Assembly: GCA_016782445.1 (NCBI GenBank)
Contig: JADHYM010000010.1
Span: 1-38,965 of the forward strand
From: Candidatus Omnitrophota bacterium
Lineage (GTDB): Bacteria > Omnitrophota > Gorgyraeia > JABMRN01 > RBG-13-46-9
Length of the DNA stretch: 38,965 nt
Direction of reading: 5' to 3'
The notes under the pieces are model-generated. The model had not been told where the DNA came from. It made no database searches and worked only from the letters and a program-made list of their open reading frames with translations. A program made the position numbers and the translations under genes. Below are positions 38,722 through 38,965 of the stretch, piece by piece (position 1 is the first letter of the stretch; every line of letters starts with the position of its first letter).

Positions 38722-38750
38722 AATATAACATAATTATATTTATTAGTAAA
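38722..38750 (-). promoter_or_regulatory. Sigma70-like promoter of the ybhN-aroQ-efp-acc operon
   Basis: Minus-strand TTTACT (38745-38750) and TATATT (38722-38727) with a 17-base spacer. The likely start point is near 38715, which leaves only about four bases before the ATG at 38711 and no ribosome site. Confidence 0.65.
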
Positions 38751-38780
38751 GGTAAATTGAATAGCGCAGCCCTCCCGCAA

Positions 38781-38965
38781 CCACCCTTATGACTGCTTGC
38801 CGAGCATGCCCTCAGCGACTTGATTTATAGAGGGTTACGGGCATTGCTTTCGCTTGACGTTCGCTCGGGGATACGCGCCCCTCGCTCACTCTACAAAAGT
38901 CGCTCATGCCCTACTGCGCAAAAGATTGCGCAACGAAATGGCGCGCATGCGGTATTCACGACTTT
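38781..38965. repeat. Gene-free window end made of repeat modules
   Basis: No gene is supported. GCCCCTCGCTCACTCT-n-CAAAA (38877-38898) matches 10159-10180 at 21 of 22 positions. The stretch before it (about 38839-38876) matches 10070-10110 more loosely. GAGGGTTACGGGCATTGC (about 38831-38848) is the complement of a module at about 17614-17632, and GTATTCACGA (38952-38961) recalls 17589-17598. An element probably continues past the edge. Confidence 0.6.

Noticed and set aside
38712-38780. N-terminal extension of the YbhN-like protein
   Set aside because: The extra 23 codons are the promoter itself and encode no membrane-protein-like start; the family begins at the Met at 38711.

Overview
The window reads as a chromosomal segment of a diderm bacterium, most likely Omnitrophota (candidate phylum OP3) or another lineage of the PVC superphylum. 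This placement is inference. It rests on a small basic protein resembling the PVC signature family (18763-19110), a TIGR04073-like secreted protein, GspA/GspB-type secretion accessories, many stand-alone PilZ proteins, heptose genes (gmhA, rfaE2), an NlpD-type lipoprotein and a GTP-dependent PEP carboxykinase. Almost every gene lies on the minus strand in tightly packed operons whose neighbours overlap by 1-10 bases, often through ATGA. The only plus-strand genes are gspA and gspB.

Reading in the direction of transcription (right to left): (1) 38711-29032 is one long housekeeping run: a YbhN-like flippase, a Trm112/YcaR-like zinc protein, aroQ, an M24 peptidase, efp, accB, accC, an Asp23/AmaP protein, a phosphofructokinase with PPi-type residues, gmhA, rfaE2, thiD2, thiE and thiC. 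The aroQ to Asp23 part keeps the gene order known from Bacillus. (2) A tRNA-Gly(CCC) at 28870-28940 separates it from a second run, 28807-18443: nlpD, a STAND-like ATPase, a phosphodiesterase, a dGTPase, a GAF/HD-GYP protein, a membrane-anchored unknown read from a rare ATT start, a helicase-nuclease, a SPOR protein, the PVC small basic protein and a tRNA-binding protein. (3) 18333-17890 is a secreted unknown with its own promoter and terminator. (4) 17366-13639 is pckG, aroB, a GNAT protein and a thioesterase. (5) 12341-13635 is gspA-gspB on the plus strand. (6) 12047-8764 holds four of the five PilZ genes, a TIGR04073-like gene, a zinc-ribbon gene and a HIT gene. (7) 8762-3097 holds DUF4416, a membrane-anchored alpha/beta hydrolase, a Tat-signal AmrS-type radical SAM protein and a membrane protein carrying a spermidine-synthase-like domain that lacks the usual catalytic Asp. 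(8) 2813-1 holds a fifth PilZ, a BamE-like lipoprotein, panD, def, yqeY and a truncated corA.

Eight sigma70-like promoters were found, all with exact 17-base spacers. Two sit so close to the start codon that the transcripts should be leaderless or nearly so. The intergenic regions hold a dispersed 136-base inverted-terminus repeat (three copies, one nested in an older element), a second hairpin repeat family showing a compensatory base-pair change, and modules shared between the 10.1 kb, 17.6 kb and 38.8 kb gaps. Together with the PilZ cluster and the radical SAM/pseudo-spermidine-synthase operon, these repeats are the least explained parts of the window.
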